From Saccharopolyspora elongata (GTDB taxonomy: Bacteria > Actinomycetota > Actinomycetes > Mycobacteriales > Pseudonocardiaceae), in NCBI RefSeq assembly GCF_004348985.1, contig NZ_SMKW01000048.1, positions 1 to 64,000 of the forward strand: a DNA stretch of 64,000 nucleotides, written 5' to 3'. Within the stretch, counting starts at the first letter, position 1. The DNA itself is not shown here. The text below holds more notes on this DNA, generated by a model. The model made no database searches. It was given only the letters and a program-made list of their open reading frames with translations, and was not told where the DNA came from.

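Noticed and set aside
1-64000. tRNA, rRNA or riboswitch genes
   Set aside because: I saw no tRNA-like cloverleaf, rRNA or recognisable riboswitch consensus in the gaps between genes; a covariance-model scan would be needed to be certain.

Overview
The window is high-GC actinobacterial DNA with GTG/TTG starts, stop/start overlaps (GTGA, ATGA), ESX secretion genes, WXG100 proteins and an AdmH-type aminomutase. A Pseudonocardiales-like host is likely, but this is inferred from gene content only.

Layout. 1-945: the tail of an IclR-type regulator and an FkbH-like relic with an internal deletion. 945-1615: non-coding, with two strong stem-loops. 1616-18632: an intact type VII secretion (ESX) operon. 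It holds two WXG100 proteins, an ESX-associated helical protein, a 915-aa proline-rich WXG protein with tandem repeats, EccC, EccD, EccB, a 904-aa protein with a degenerate ADP-ribosyltransferase (ART)-like C-terminus, and a beta-helix/AAA+ EccA-like protein. I see no mycosin (MycP) or EccE. A 17-bp perfect hairpin at 19160-19200 separates it from a converging methyltransferase gene.

19243-28131: a decaying biosynthetic block. It contains a methyltransferase, a Phe 2,3-aminomutase (AdmH type, TSG-derived MIO), a lipocalin-like protein, a class III aminotransferase, a chorismate mutase and a class II DAHP synthase. This suggests shikimate-fed (S)-beta-phenylalanine supply. Three of these genes each carry a single small frameshift. 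Two complete insertion sequences (an IS5/IS427-like element and an IS630-like element) each sit within the last codons of a gene, and a 201-bp element with 12-bp terminal inverted repeats follows. 28128-29160: a graveyard of ISL3, IS256 and IS21 (istB) remnants.

29802-64000: a YbaB-like gene, a WXG-like partner, and one reading frame that starts at 30900 and is still open at the window end (at least 33,101 bases, at least 11,033 codons). It begins with a CpnT-like N-terminal domain typical of ESX-exported toxins. It then carries motifs for a string of possible effector domains: protein glutaminase, two zincin metalloproteases plus a decayed third copy, an amidoligase-like segment, a TcdA/TcdB-like glycosyltransferase, a papain-like Cys/His/Asp segment, a cholera-toxin-type ART, a clan-CD-like His/Cys dyad, and a second, degenerate ART. 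Two very long beta-rich stretches of unknown role lie between them. The simplest reading is a T7SS machine plus a giant multi-effector toxin, separated by a decaying natural-product operon and mobile elements. Any immunity gene would lie beyond the right edge.
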